Source: Anaerolineae bacterium
Lineage (GTDB): Bacteria > Chloroflexota > Anaerolineae > B4-G1
Reading direction: 5' to 3'
Length of the DNA stretch: 8,005 nucleotides
NCBI GenBank assembly: GCA_027079895.1
Contig: JALWUZ010000120.1
Coordinates: 1 to 8,005 of the forward strand
This document shows positions 1 to 8,005 of the stretch, in pieces; the first letter of the stretch is position 1; every line of letters begins with the position of its first letter. The notes below the pieces were generated by a model, which saw only the letters and a program-made list of their open reading frames with translations, ran no database searches and had not been told where the DNA came from. The position numbers and the translations under genes were made by a program.

Positions 1-1
1 G

Positions 2-82
2 GGGAAGGCGGTGTGGGGGCAGGTCGGGCCGCCGGAGCGGGAGAAGATCATCTCGCTGGTGGGGCAGATGTCGTCTCCATAA
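2..82 (+). CDS. C-terminal end of an unidentified protein (cut by window edge)
   Basis: Reading frame 2 is open from the window edge to a TAA at 80-82. It gives 26 residues that end in ...EKIISLVGQMSSP. The composition looks protein-like: one W, several charged residues and an amphipathic helix-like stretch (PEREKIISLVGQM). The two other + frames run through the following intergenic region and look arbitrary. A strong + strand terminator lies 41 bp after the stop, which supports a real gene ending here. The fragment is too short to assign to a family, and I do not recognise it. Confidence 0.5.
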   Translation, partial: GKAVWGQVGPPEREKIISLVGQMSSP

Positions 83-123
83 CCGATTTCGGCCCCCGCC
101 AGACCACGAGGGTAAGTAAGCAG

Positions 124-154
124 GGGTGCGGCCTCCGATGGGTCGCACCCTTTT
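124..154 (+). terminator. Rho-independent terminator between convergent genes
   Basis: GGGTGCG at 124-130 pairs perfectly with CGCACCC at 144-150. The stem can extend inward by G-T and C-G pairs (131-133 with 141-143), leaving a short loop. TTTT follows at 151-154, then another T-rich stretch. The U-tract is on the + strand, so it terminates the gene ending at 82. The same hairpin lies about 20 bp past the uvrA stop on the opposite strand, but it has no good U-tract in that direction. It is therefore at best a weak terminator for uvrA. Confidence 0.8.
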
Positions 155-173
155 CGTTCGCCGTCGGTCGCCG

Positions 174-3015
<2,842 letters not shown>

Positions 3016-3026
<11 letters not shown>

Positions 3027-3123
3027 TGGAATCGGTTTCGAGCGGTGAAGTGTTATGAGCAGGCCGGGTATCGGCTAGAGGGGCGGGGATTCCCAGTTCT
3101 CGCAGATAGTCGGAAAGTCTCAT
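3016..3123 (-). CDS. Small ORF (35 aa) bridging the AAA ATPase gene and uvrA
   Basis: An ATG at 3123-3121 overlaps the TGA of the upstream ATPase gene in an ATGA junction. A GGAGG (plus-strand 3131-3135) lies 7 nt upstream, an ideal ribosome-binding spacing. The frame reads MRLSDYLRELGIPAPLADTR and continues for 15 more residues to a TAA at 3018-3016, which lies inside the uvrA coding start. The first dozen residues look like a normal helical protein N-terminus. The rest is Pro/Thr/Ser-rich and undistinguished. I recognise no family. It could be a leader-type ORF that couples uvrA translation to the ATPase gene, the 5' remnant of a lost partner gene, or chance. The SD bases also encode the ATPase's own Leu-Glu-Ala, so coincidence is possible. 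Confidence 0.4.
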
Positions 3124-4229
3124 CCGGTGGCCTCCAGAGCGTCCTGCAACGCGGAGAAATCCGCGCCGAGGTCATCGGCCACATCGTCCAACTCGCTCTC
3201 GTCAATCAGCCCTACCTCCCTGTCCATCAGATTCTCCACCCGCCCATCGGGACGGAAGCGGTACGCGGAGACCTGAGACGGGCGCAGGATGGCCTCCGCC
3301 GGGATGTCATCCGGCAAGGCCCGCCCCGCTTCCACCACTCGATGGGCCAGGAGGAGGTTGTTGATGCTGTACAGCAGGTATGGGCTGTGCGTGGTGACGA
3401 GGAAGCGCGTCCCGCGTCCCACCAGGTAGGCGATCATCTCCATCACACCCCGTTGAGCCGCCGGATGCAGGTGCGCTTCCGGTTCCTCGAAGTAGATCTG
3501 AGCCGCGTCGAAACGGTGAGAGCGCACTCCGGCCTCGACGATCACCCAGAACGGCCAGAGTTCCATCTGCCCGGCGGCGATGTTGGCGGTCGAGAGGAGA
3601 TCGCCGTTGATTTGCAGCATGACCGTTTCGTCGCTGTACCGCATACGTCCCTTGAAGATAGCCTCCGCCCGCTCCCGCAGGAAATCAATCTCCGGCATTG
3701 GGTCATTCTGATGACGCCTCAGCCAACTCACCGTGCGCCCCAGAGTCTCGTAGAACGTGAGGATGAATCCCGGCCACTCTTGAGAGGCGAGCACCCGCGA
3801 GAGCAACGAGTACGGGGGCAGGAACGAGTAGAGAGTCCGTCCGGCGGGGATGTAGACCTCCGCTTTCTCCGATTGGGTCGGAGAGGTGATCCGCCGCGCC
3901 AGCGACGGACTGACCCGCAAGCCATCGTCCGTCCAGAAGACCCCCTGCACCTCCCCGGCGGTCGGTGGCGACCAGCGCAGGCGAGTCCCGACGGACACGT
4001 AGACCCCGAAGTCGGGGCCAAACCAGTTTTCCAGAGCCGCCCGGGTGATGACATCGGGTGAGCCCTGCAAGTCCACGAGGAGCGATTCGTACCGCCTGAA
4101 GAAGTACAGAACCTGCGCCGCCAGTGATTTCCCCGTTGCCTGCGGCCCGACGAAGACGGTCAAGTCACCGGGTTCGATCTCCGCCCTCTCGATGGGCCCG
4201 AAGGATTCTATCGTAAGCCTTTCGTTCAT
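3120..4229 (-). CDS. ABC-type AAA ATPase, RecF/OLD-like (AAA_15/AAA_21 class), no nuclease domain seen
   Basis: This is a 369-residue predicted cytoplasmic ATPase. The N-terminus, LTIESFGPIERAEIEPGDLT, is the usual first strand of the SMC/RecF/OLD-like class, and Walker A GPQATGKS follows at 28-35. A middle helical and lid region spans about 40-205. Next come a signature-like STANIAAGQMEL at 213-224, Walker B IYFEEPEAHLHP at 245-256 and the H-loop TTHSPYLL at 279-286. The last 80 residues are acidic and contain no TOPRIM, HNH or other catalytic motif that I can see. Relatives of this class often work with a partner effector in anti-phage or DNA-repair systems. No such partner is visible here; only a 35-codon ORF and uvrA follow. 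I chose the ATG at 4229 over the one at 4250 because GAGGAG sits 5 nt before it. The gene looks slightly less GC-rich than its neighbours. The fold assignment is firm and the biological role is unknown. Confidence 0.9.
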   Translation of the reverse strand: MNERLTIESFGPIERAEIEPGDLTVFVGPQATGKSLAAQVLYFFRRYESLLVDLQGSPDVITRAALENWFGPDFGVYVSVGTRLRWSPPTAGEVQGVFWTDDGLRVSPSLARRITSPTQSEKAEVYIPAGRTLYSFLPPYSLLSRVLASQEWPGFILTFYETLGRTVSWLRRHQNDPMPEIDFLRERAEAIFKGRMRYSDETVMLQINGDLLSTANIAAGQMELWPFWVIVEAGVRSHRFDAAQIYFEEPEAHLHPAAQRGVMEMIAYLVGRGTRFLVTTHSPYLLYSINNLLLAHRVVEAGRALPDDIPAEAILRPSQVSAYRFRPDGRVENLMDREVGLIDESELDDVADDLGADFSALQDALEATG

Positions 4230-4234
4230 CCGTT

Positions 4235-4240
4235 CTCCTC
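4235..4240 (-). promoter_or_regulatory. Ribosome binding site of the AAA ATPase gene (decides the start)
   Basis: On the minus strand GAGGAG is followed by five bases and then ATG at 4229-4227. The upstream in-frame ATG at 4250 has only GACGTGG before it, a poor match. This favours the shorter product, which begins MNERLTIESFG, over a form with seven extra mostly basic residues. Confidence 0.75.
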
Positions 4241-4276
4241 GCCGTCTCATCCCACGTCCGAAAGCCAGTATGTCGA

Positions 4277-4305
4277 ATTATACCATCTTGCCCGAAGGCC
4301 GCCAA
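4277..4305 (-). promoter_or_regulatory. Sigma-70-type promoter for ATPase, small ORF and uvrA
   Basis: On the minus strand a perfect TATAAT (plus-strand 4282-4277) lies 17 bp after TTGGCG (plus-strand 4305-4300). The -35 matches TTGACA at four of six positions, and the spacing is optimal. The expected transcript start near 4270 gives a leader of about 40 nt before the ATG at 4229. No other minus-strand promoter is evident between here and uvrA, so this may also be the main promoter for uvrA. Confidence 0.75.
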
Positions 4306-4322
4306 ACCGACCTCACCGGCAG

Positions 4323-4350
4323 TTGCTTTCTGGACGCTCTGCGGTACAAT
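4323..4350 (+). promoter_or_regulatory. Sigma-70-type promoter for dipeptidase and vWA genes
   Basis: TTGCTT at 4323-4328 and TACAAT at 4345-4350 are separated by 16 bp. The -10 matches at five of six positions and the -35 at three of six. The predicted start near 4357 leaves a leader of about 20 nt before the ATG at 4377. The TTG of the -35 is also the in-frame alternative start codon of the next gene. If this promoter is real, that longer start is ruled out. The -35 boxes of this promoter and its divergent neighbour are 17 bp apart. Confidence 0.65.
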
Positions 4351-4365
4351 GTCCCTATCACCGAC

Positions 4366-4372
4366 GGGAGGG
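4366..4372 (+). promoter_or_regulatory. Ribosome binding site of the dipeptidase gene (decides the start)
   Basis: GGGAGGG ends 4 nt before the ATG at 4377. It selects MLVVDAHED as the N-terminus, which places the first metal motif at residues 5-9, where M19 enzymes without a leader have it. Confidence 0.75.
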
Positions 4373-4376
4373 TTCA

Positions 4377-5450
4377 ATGCTGGTCGTAGACGCTCACGAG
4401 GACATCGGATGGAACGGGGTCGCACTGGGGCGCGACGTGCGTCGCAGCGCGTTGGAGACCCGCCGGGTCGAGGCGGGAGTGAACATCTCCGCGATGAGCG
4501 GCCTCTGCATGGTCGGGCTGCCGGAGTGGTTAGCCGGTGAAGTGGCGGTCGTCTTCGGCACCATCTTCGTCGCCCCCGCCCGGAAGAACATCCCCCCGCA
4601 GTTCACCTACTCCAACGCCGAGGAAGCGCACCGTCTGGGGCAGGAGCAGGTCGCCTTCTACCGCCGCCTGGCCGACCAGGAGGAGCGCGTCGCCCTGGTG
4701 GAGACCCTCCCCGACCTCGAACGGGTGTTGCACGCTTGGGAAGATGGCTCGCCGCAGGTGGGACTGGTCATGCTGATGGAGGGCGCCGACCCCATCCGCA
4801 CTCCGGCGGAGGCCGCCGCCTGGTTCGAGCAAGGGGTGCGGATGATCGCGCTCTCGTGGGCCGCCGGAAGCCGCTACGCCGGCGGGAACAGCGTCCCCGG
4901 CCCGCTGACCGACGCCGGGCGGGAGTTGCTGGCGGCGATGGACGACCTGGGAATGACGCTGGACATCAGCCATCTGGCGGAGGAAGCGTTCTTCGAGGCC
5001 CTGGACCGCTTCTCCGGGCGGGTCATCGCCAGCCACTCCAACCCCCGCGCCCGCGTGCCGGGGCCGCGCCAACTGTCCGACGAGATGATCCGCCGCCTGG
5101 TGGAGCGGGACGGGGTGATCGGCGTCGTCCTGTACAACCGCTTCCTCCGCGCCGACTGGCGCAAGCACGACCCCAAGACGGCGGTGACGTTGGACGACGT
5201 AGTGGCCGCCGTTGACCACATCTGCCAGGTGGCGGGGGACGCGCGGCACGTCGGGCTGGGCTCCGATTTCGACGGCGGTTTCGGCGCGGAAAGTGCCCCC
5301 GCCGGCCTGGACACCGTCGCCGACCTGCGGCTCATCGGCCCCGCGCTGGCCGACCACGGCTACGGCGACGCGGAGGTCGCCGCCATCCTGGGAGGCAACT
5401 GGCTGCGGGTGCTGCGAGAGACTCTGCCGAAAGAGAAACTTCTGGAGTGA
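4377..5450 (+). CDS. Membrane dipeptidase family protein (peptidase M19, renal dipeptidase-like)
   Basis: This is a 357-residue binuclear zinc hydrolase of the amidohydrolase superfamily. It is expected to cleave dipeptides, often with tolerance for D-residues at the C-terminal position. The metal ligands are all in place: H7 and D9 in DAHED, the bridging E135 in MEGADP, H199 in DISHL and H220 in ASHSN. The conserved Asp is at 297 in GLGSDFDG. The closing GGNWLRVL at 339-346 matches the family's GxNxLRV end. Despite the family name there is no signal peptide or membrane segment, so a cytoplasmic enzyme is expected, as for many bacterial members. The gene has its own promoter and RBS. Its stop lies 15 bp before the next gene, so the two are probably co-transcribed. 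The family call is firm. The true substrate is not readable from sequence, and M19 relatives also act on other amide substrates. Confidence 0.95.
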   Translation: MLVVDAHEDIGWNGVALGRDVRRSALETRRVEAGVNISAMSGLCMVGLPEWLAGEVAVVFGTIFVAPARKNIPPQFTYSNAEEAHRLGQEQVAFYRRLADQEERVALVETLPDLERVLHAWEDGSPQVGLVMLMEGADPIRTPAEAAAWFEQGVRMIALSWAAGSRYAGGNSVPGPLTDAGRELLAAMDDLGMTLDISHLAEEAFFEALDRFSGRVIASHSNPRARVPGPRQLSDEMIRRLVERDGVIGVVLYNRFLRADWRKHDPKTAVTLDDVVAAVDHICQVAGDARHVGLGSDFDGGFGAESAPAGLDTVADLRLIGPALADHGYGDAEVAAILGGNWLRVLRETLPKEKLLE

Positions 5451-5465
5451 GGAAAGGAGGTCGGT

Positions 5466-6851
5466 ATGCCGGCACTGATGCGTTGTCTGTACTGCGGCTT
5501 GCTTCAGGACGAGCCGCCGGGGGTGAAAGTGTGCGCCCACTGCGGCGGCGAACTGGTCTTCGAGCACGAGCCGCCCCCCAACACCTACGTTCAAGCCCAG
5601 ATGTACCTGGACCAAGTCTCCGCCCCCGCCGGGCGGATTGTGAGCCGTCACGCGATCGTCACCATCCAGACTCCGGCGCAGGTTCCGCCAGAGGAGGCCG
5701 CCCCCACCACCGCCGGCCGTGAGCCCATCGGCTTCGTCGCCGTGCTCGACGTGTCCGGCTCGATGGCCGGGGAGAAGATCGTCTCGGTCAAAAAGGCGGT
5801 GGAGCAGGCGATCAACCGGCTGCACGACGGGGACACTTTCTCCCTGGTGACGTTCTCCAATCAGGCGCGGACGGTGCTCAAGCCGACGCGGGTTGACGAA
5901 CGTCTGCGGCGGAAAGTCAAAGACCTGCTGCGCAAATTCAAGGCCGGGGGCCGAACCGCGCTGGACGGCGGCCTCGCCGATGGCATCAAGGCCGCGCTGC
6001 GCCGGAAGCACGAGACGAACCTGGTGCTGCTCCTCAGCGACGGTCAGGCGAACGTCGGGGAGACCAACCTGGAGATGGTCGGCTGGCGGGCTTTCGAGGC
6101 GCGGCAGAAGGGAGTCACCGTCTCCACCCTCGGCGTCGGCAGCGACTACAACGAGGCCCTGATGGTCGAGATCGCCAATCAGGGCGGGGGCCGCTTCTAC
6201 CACGTCCTCCACGCGCGGCAGATCGCCCCCTACGTGGCCGGTGAGTTGGGGGAGGCGAGCGCGTTGGCGGCGAAAGCGGCCGCCCTGCGGATGACCCTGC
6301 CGCCGGGCACCGGCATCGAGCCTTTCTCGACGGCCTACACCGTCGAGGGGACGGCGGTCAACCTGGGGGACATCCCGACGGACACCAACCTGGAGGTCGT
6401 CCTGCGGCTGCTGCTCCCCCCGCAGGAGGAGGGTACGCGGTTGGCCATCGGCGGGGACCTGGTCTACCGCTCACCGGCGGGCAACGAGTTGACCACCCCG
6501 TTGAACACCGTGACGCTCCACTACGTCGCGGCGGACGAGTTCACCATCGAAACCGGGGCGGTCGAGCCGGTCGTCAGGCAGGTACTGGGGCAGATGCGGG
6601 CCCGCCAGGTGTTGCAGACCGCCCGCACGCGGGCCGTCGCCGGGGCGTCCGCCGCCGACGAGGAGGCGCGGCGCGAGATGGAGGAACTGCGGGCCTACGC
6701 CTCCCGGCTGGGAGCGGACGCCGCCGCCGAGGTCGCCACCGAGCAGGAGCAAGAACTGATGGAAGTGACGCAGGCGCAGGACACCGCCGCCACCAAAGCG
6801 GTGGTCAACAGAGCCTTCAGCGTGCAGCGCGGCACCAAAACCTTCGGCTAG
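5466..6851 (+). CDS. Zinc-ribbon plus von Willebrand factor A domain protein (COG2304-like)
   Basis: A near-perfect SD, AAGGAGG at 5454-5460, sits 5 nt before this ATG. The 461-residue product begins with a short zinc ribbon, C7-x2-C10 and C23-x2-C26. A linker leads into a vWA domain at about 88-255. The metal-ion-dependent adhesion site is complete: DVSGSM (D95, S97, S99), T164 in GGRTALDGG, and D192 in LLSDGQAN. A beta-rich domain follows at about 270-360, as in vWA proteins annotated as Ca-activated chloride channel homologs. A charged, probably helical tail covers about 365-445. There is no signal peptide or transmembrane segment, so it is likely a soluble intracellular protein-binding module, with metal-dependent ligand contact through the MIDAS. 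It probably shares an mRNA with the dipeptidase. Domain calls are firm and the partner or role is unknown. Confidence 0.92.
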   Translation: MPALMRCLYCGLLQDEPPGVKVCAHCGGELVFEHEPPPNTYVQAQMYLDQVSAPAGRIVSRHAIVTIQTPAQVPPEEAAPTTAGREPIGFVAVLDVSGSMAGEKIVSVKKAVEQAINRLHDGDTFSLVTFSNQARTVLKPTRVDERLRRKVKDLLRKFKAGGRTALDGGLADGIKAALRRKHETNLVLLLSDGQANVGETNLEMVGWRAFEARQKGVTVSTLGVGSDYNEALMVEIANQGGGRFYHVLHARQIAPYVAGELGEASALAAKAAALRMTLPPGTGIEPFSTAYTVEGTAVNLGDIPTDTNLEVVLRLLLPPQEEGTRLAIGGDLVYRSPAGNELTTPLNTVTLHYVAADEFTIETGAVEPVVRQVLGQMRARQVLQTARTRAVAGASAADEEARREMEELRAYASRLGADAAAEVATEQEQELMEVTQAQDTAATKAVVNRAFSVQRGTKTFG

Positions 6852-6852
6852 C

Positions 6853-6978
6853 CAACCTGCCACCTGCCACTTGCCACCTGCCACCTGCCACTTGCTTACT
6901 TGCCAACTTGCCACTTGCCCACTTGCTTACTTGCCACCTGCCACTTGCAAACTTGCTGCTTGCCAACTTGCTGCTTGC
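6853..6978. repeat. Degenerate 7/8-bp tandem array (CACYTGC / NNACTTGC), 17 units
   Basis: Starting one base after the vWA stop codon, the whole 126 bp parses without gaps into 17 units, each ending in YTGC. Ten units are 7 bp (CACCTGC, CACTTGC or TGCTTGC). Seven are 8 bp (CAACCTGC, CAACTTGC, TTACTTGC, CCACTTGC or AAACTTGC). There is higher-order duplication: CACTTGCTTACTTGCCA occurs at 6889 and 6920 (31 bp apart), and AACTTGCTGCTTGC at 6950 and 6965 (15 bp apart). The + strand is pyrimidine-rich. This resembles the short tandemly repeated heptamers known from cyanobacteria and some other phyla. Open minus-strand frames through it (repeated Trp-Gln-Val) are by-products of the repeat. It fills most of the vWA-aspS gap. 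Confidence 0.95.
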
Positions 6979-7004
6979 TTTCACCATCAACCAGGGAGGG
7001 AATT

Positions 7005-8005
7005 ATGCTCAAAACACACAATTGCGGCGAACTGCGGGCGGCCCACGTGGGCCAGGAAGTGCTGCTGGCCGGGTGGGTCAACCGCTGGCGAGACCACGGC
7101 GGCGTGGCCTTCGTCAACCTGCGCGACCGCTCCGGCATCGTGCAGATCATCTCCGACCCGGAGGCTTCCCCGGAGGCCCACGCGCTGCTCCAACAGGTGC
7201 GGGGTGAGTACGTGATTCAAGTGCGCGGCACCGTCCGGCACCGCCCGGAGGGGCTCACCAACCCCGAGATGGAGACCGGCGAAATCGAGGTCGTGGCCCA
7301 GGAGGTGCAAATCCTCAACCCCGCCAAGACCCCGCCGTTCTACATCTTCGACGACGGGCCGGTGGACGAGGCCCTGCGGCTCAAGTACCGCTATCTCGAC
7401 CTGCGGCGGCGGCGCATGCAGCGCAACATCATCCTGCGGCACCGGGTGGTGAAGTACATCCGTGACTTCCTCGACGAGCGCGGCTTCGTCGAAATCGAGA
7501 CCCCGATTCTCTTCAAGACCACGCCGGAGGGAGCGCGGGATTACCTCGTCCCCAGCCGGCTGCACCCCGGCAAGTTCTACGCCCTGCCCCAATCCCCCCA
7601 GCAACTCAAACAACTGCTGATGGTCGCCGGATACGAGCGTTACTTCCAGATCGCCCGCTGTTTCCGCGACGAGGATCAGCGCGGCGACCGGCAGCCGGAG
7701 TTCACGCAGTTGGATATGGAGATGAGTTTCGTCGAGCAGGAGGACATCCTCGCTCTGACCGAGGAGTTGATGATCGGCATCGTCGAAAACTGCACCGACA
7801 AGCGGCTCCTCTTCCGCCCCTTCCCGCGTCTCTCCTACGCCGACGCGCTGGCCCGCTTCGGCACCGACCGCCCCGATCTGCGCTTCGGGATGGAGTTGGT
7901 GGACATCTCCGACTTGGCGGCGGAGTGCGGCTTTGGCATCTTCCGCAAAGCGGTCGCCGCCGGGGGGGTGGTCAAGGGGCTGCGGGCTGCGGGGTGCGGC
8001 GGCTA
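7005..8005 (+). CDS. aspS: Aspartyl-tRNA synthetase, bacterial type (N-terminal 333 residues, cut by window edge)
   Basis: This class IIb synthetase charges tRNA with aspartate. GGGAGGG at 6994-7000 sits 4 nt before the ATG, and the frame stays open to base 8005. The N-terminal OB-fold anticodon-binding domain covers about 1-105 and includes WVNRWRDHGG and FVNLRDRSG. Motif 1 is around 154-169 (DFLDERGFVEIETPIL). The loop with TTPEGARDYLVPSR follows at 172-185, then QSPQQLKQLLM at 196-206. Motif 2 begins FRDEDQRGDRQPEFTQ at 220-235. GTDRPDLRFGMEL at 286-298 opens the bacterial GAD insertion, where the window ends. Bacterial enzymes run to about 590 residues, so motif 3 is missing only because of the cut. 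H31 and G83 sit where nondiscriminating AspRS enzymes carry His and Gly. No convincing promoter is visible in the 153-bp gap upstream, so it may be read through from the vWA gene. Confidence 0.97.
   Translation, partial: MLKTHNCGELRAAHVGQEVLLAGWVNRWRDHGGVAFVNLRDRSGIVQIISDPEASPEAHALLQQVRGEYVIQVRGTVRHRPEGLTNPEMETGEIEVVAQEVQILNPAKTPPFYIFDDGPVDEALRLKYRYLDLRRRRMQRNIILRHRVVKYIRDFLDERGFVEIETPILFKTTPEGARDYLVPSRLHPGKFYALPQSPQQLKQLLMVAGYERYFQIARCFRDEDQRGDRQPEFTQLDMEMSFVEQEDILALTEELMIGIVENCTDKRLLFRPFPRLSYADALARFGTDRPDLRFGMELVDISDLAAECGFGIFRKAVAAGGVVKGLRAAGCGG

Noticed and set aside
4530..6212. A 560-codon minus-strand frame antisense to the dipeptidase and vWA genes
   Set aside because: It has the same cause. 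It crosses two well-supported genes, has no RBS and shows the same Gly/Val/His/Asp-rich composition.
6853..6978. Possible CRISPR array
   Set aside because: Units are 7-8 bp and contiguous with no spacers, so this is a short tandem repeat rather than CRISPR.
6896..7150. Minus-strand frame encoding Trp-Gln-Val and Lys-Gln-Val repeats over the 7/8-bp array
   Set aside because: The peptide repeat only reflects the tandem DNA repeat, and the frame continues antisense into aspS with no RBS.
7980..8005. Possible frameshift or truncation at the end of aspS
   Set aside because: The frame is open to the last base, and VVKGLRAAG matches the expected GAD-domain region. The gene is cut only by the window edge.

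Overview
The window is high-GC bacterial chromosome (roughly two-thirds G+C by eye) with tight gene packing and strong GC-rich codon bias. Three things fit Chloroflexota or a similar deep-branching lineage: a 17-unit array of 7- and 8-bp units, an AspRS with nondiscriminating-type residues, and a cytoplasmic M19 dipeptidase. No rRNA or other phylogenetic marker is present, so this placement is inference only.

Layout, left to right. (1) Bases 2-82 hold the last 26 codons of an unidentified + strand gene. A rho-independent terminator at 124-154 follows. (2) A minus-strand block converges on that terminator. In transcription order it is a promoter at 4277-4305, an ABC-type AAA ATPase resembling the RecF/OLD class (3120-4229), a 35-codon ORF overlapping it by ATGA (3016-3123), and a complete uvrA (174-3026) whose start lies inside the end of the small ORF. 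The joints and missing SD at uvrA suggest one transcription and translation unit. (3) A divergent + strand block begins at a promoter at 4323-4350. It runs through an M19 (renal-type) dipeptidase (4377-5450) and, 15 bp later, a zinc-ribbon plus von Willebrand A protein (5466-6851). A degenerate 7/8-bp tandem array (6853-6978) follows, then aspS (7005 to the window edge, cut inside the GAD insertion domain).

How the genes relate. UvrA is the damage-recognition ATPase of nucleotide excision repair, and AspRS serves translation. The dipeptidase and vWA protein form a compact pair with no obvious shared pathway. The AAA ATPase has all the expected nucleotide-binding motifs but no visible nuclease or TOPRIM domain. 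Its position upstream of uvrA makes it the least ordinary gene here. I do not see a convincing new multi-gene system. The best leads are the ATPase/small ORF/uvrA joint and the repeat array in front of aspS.
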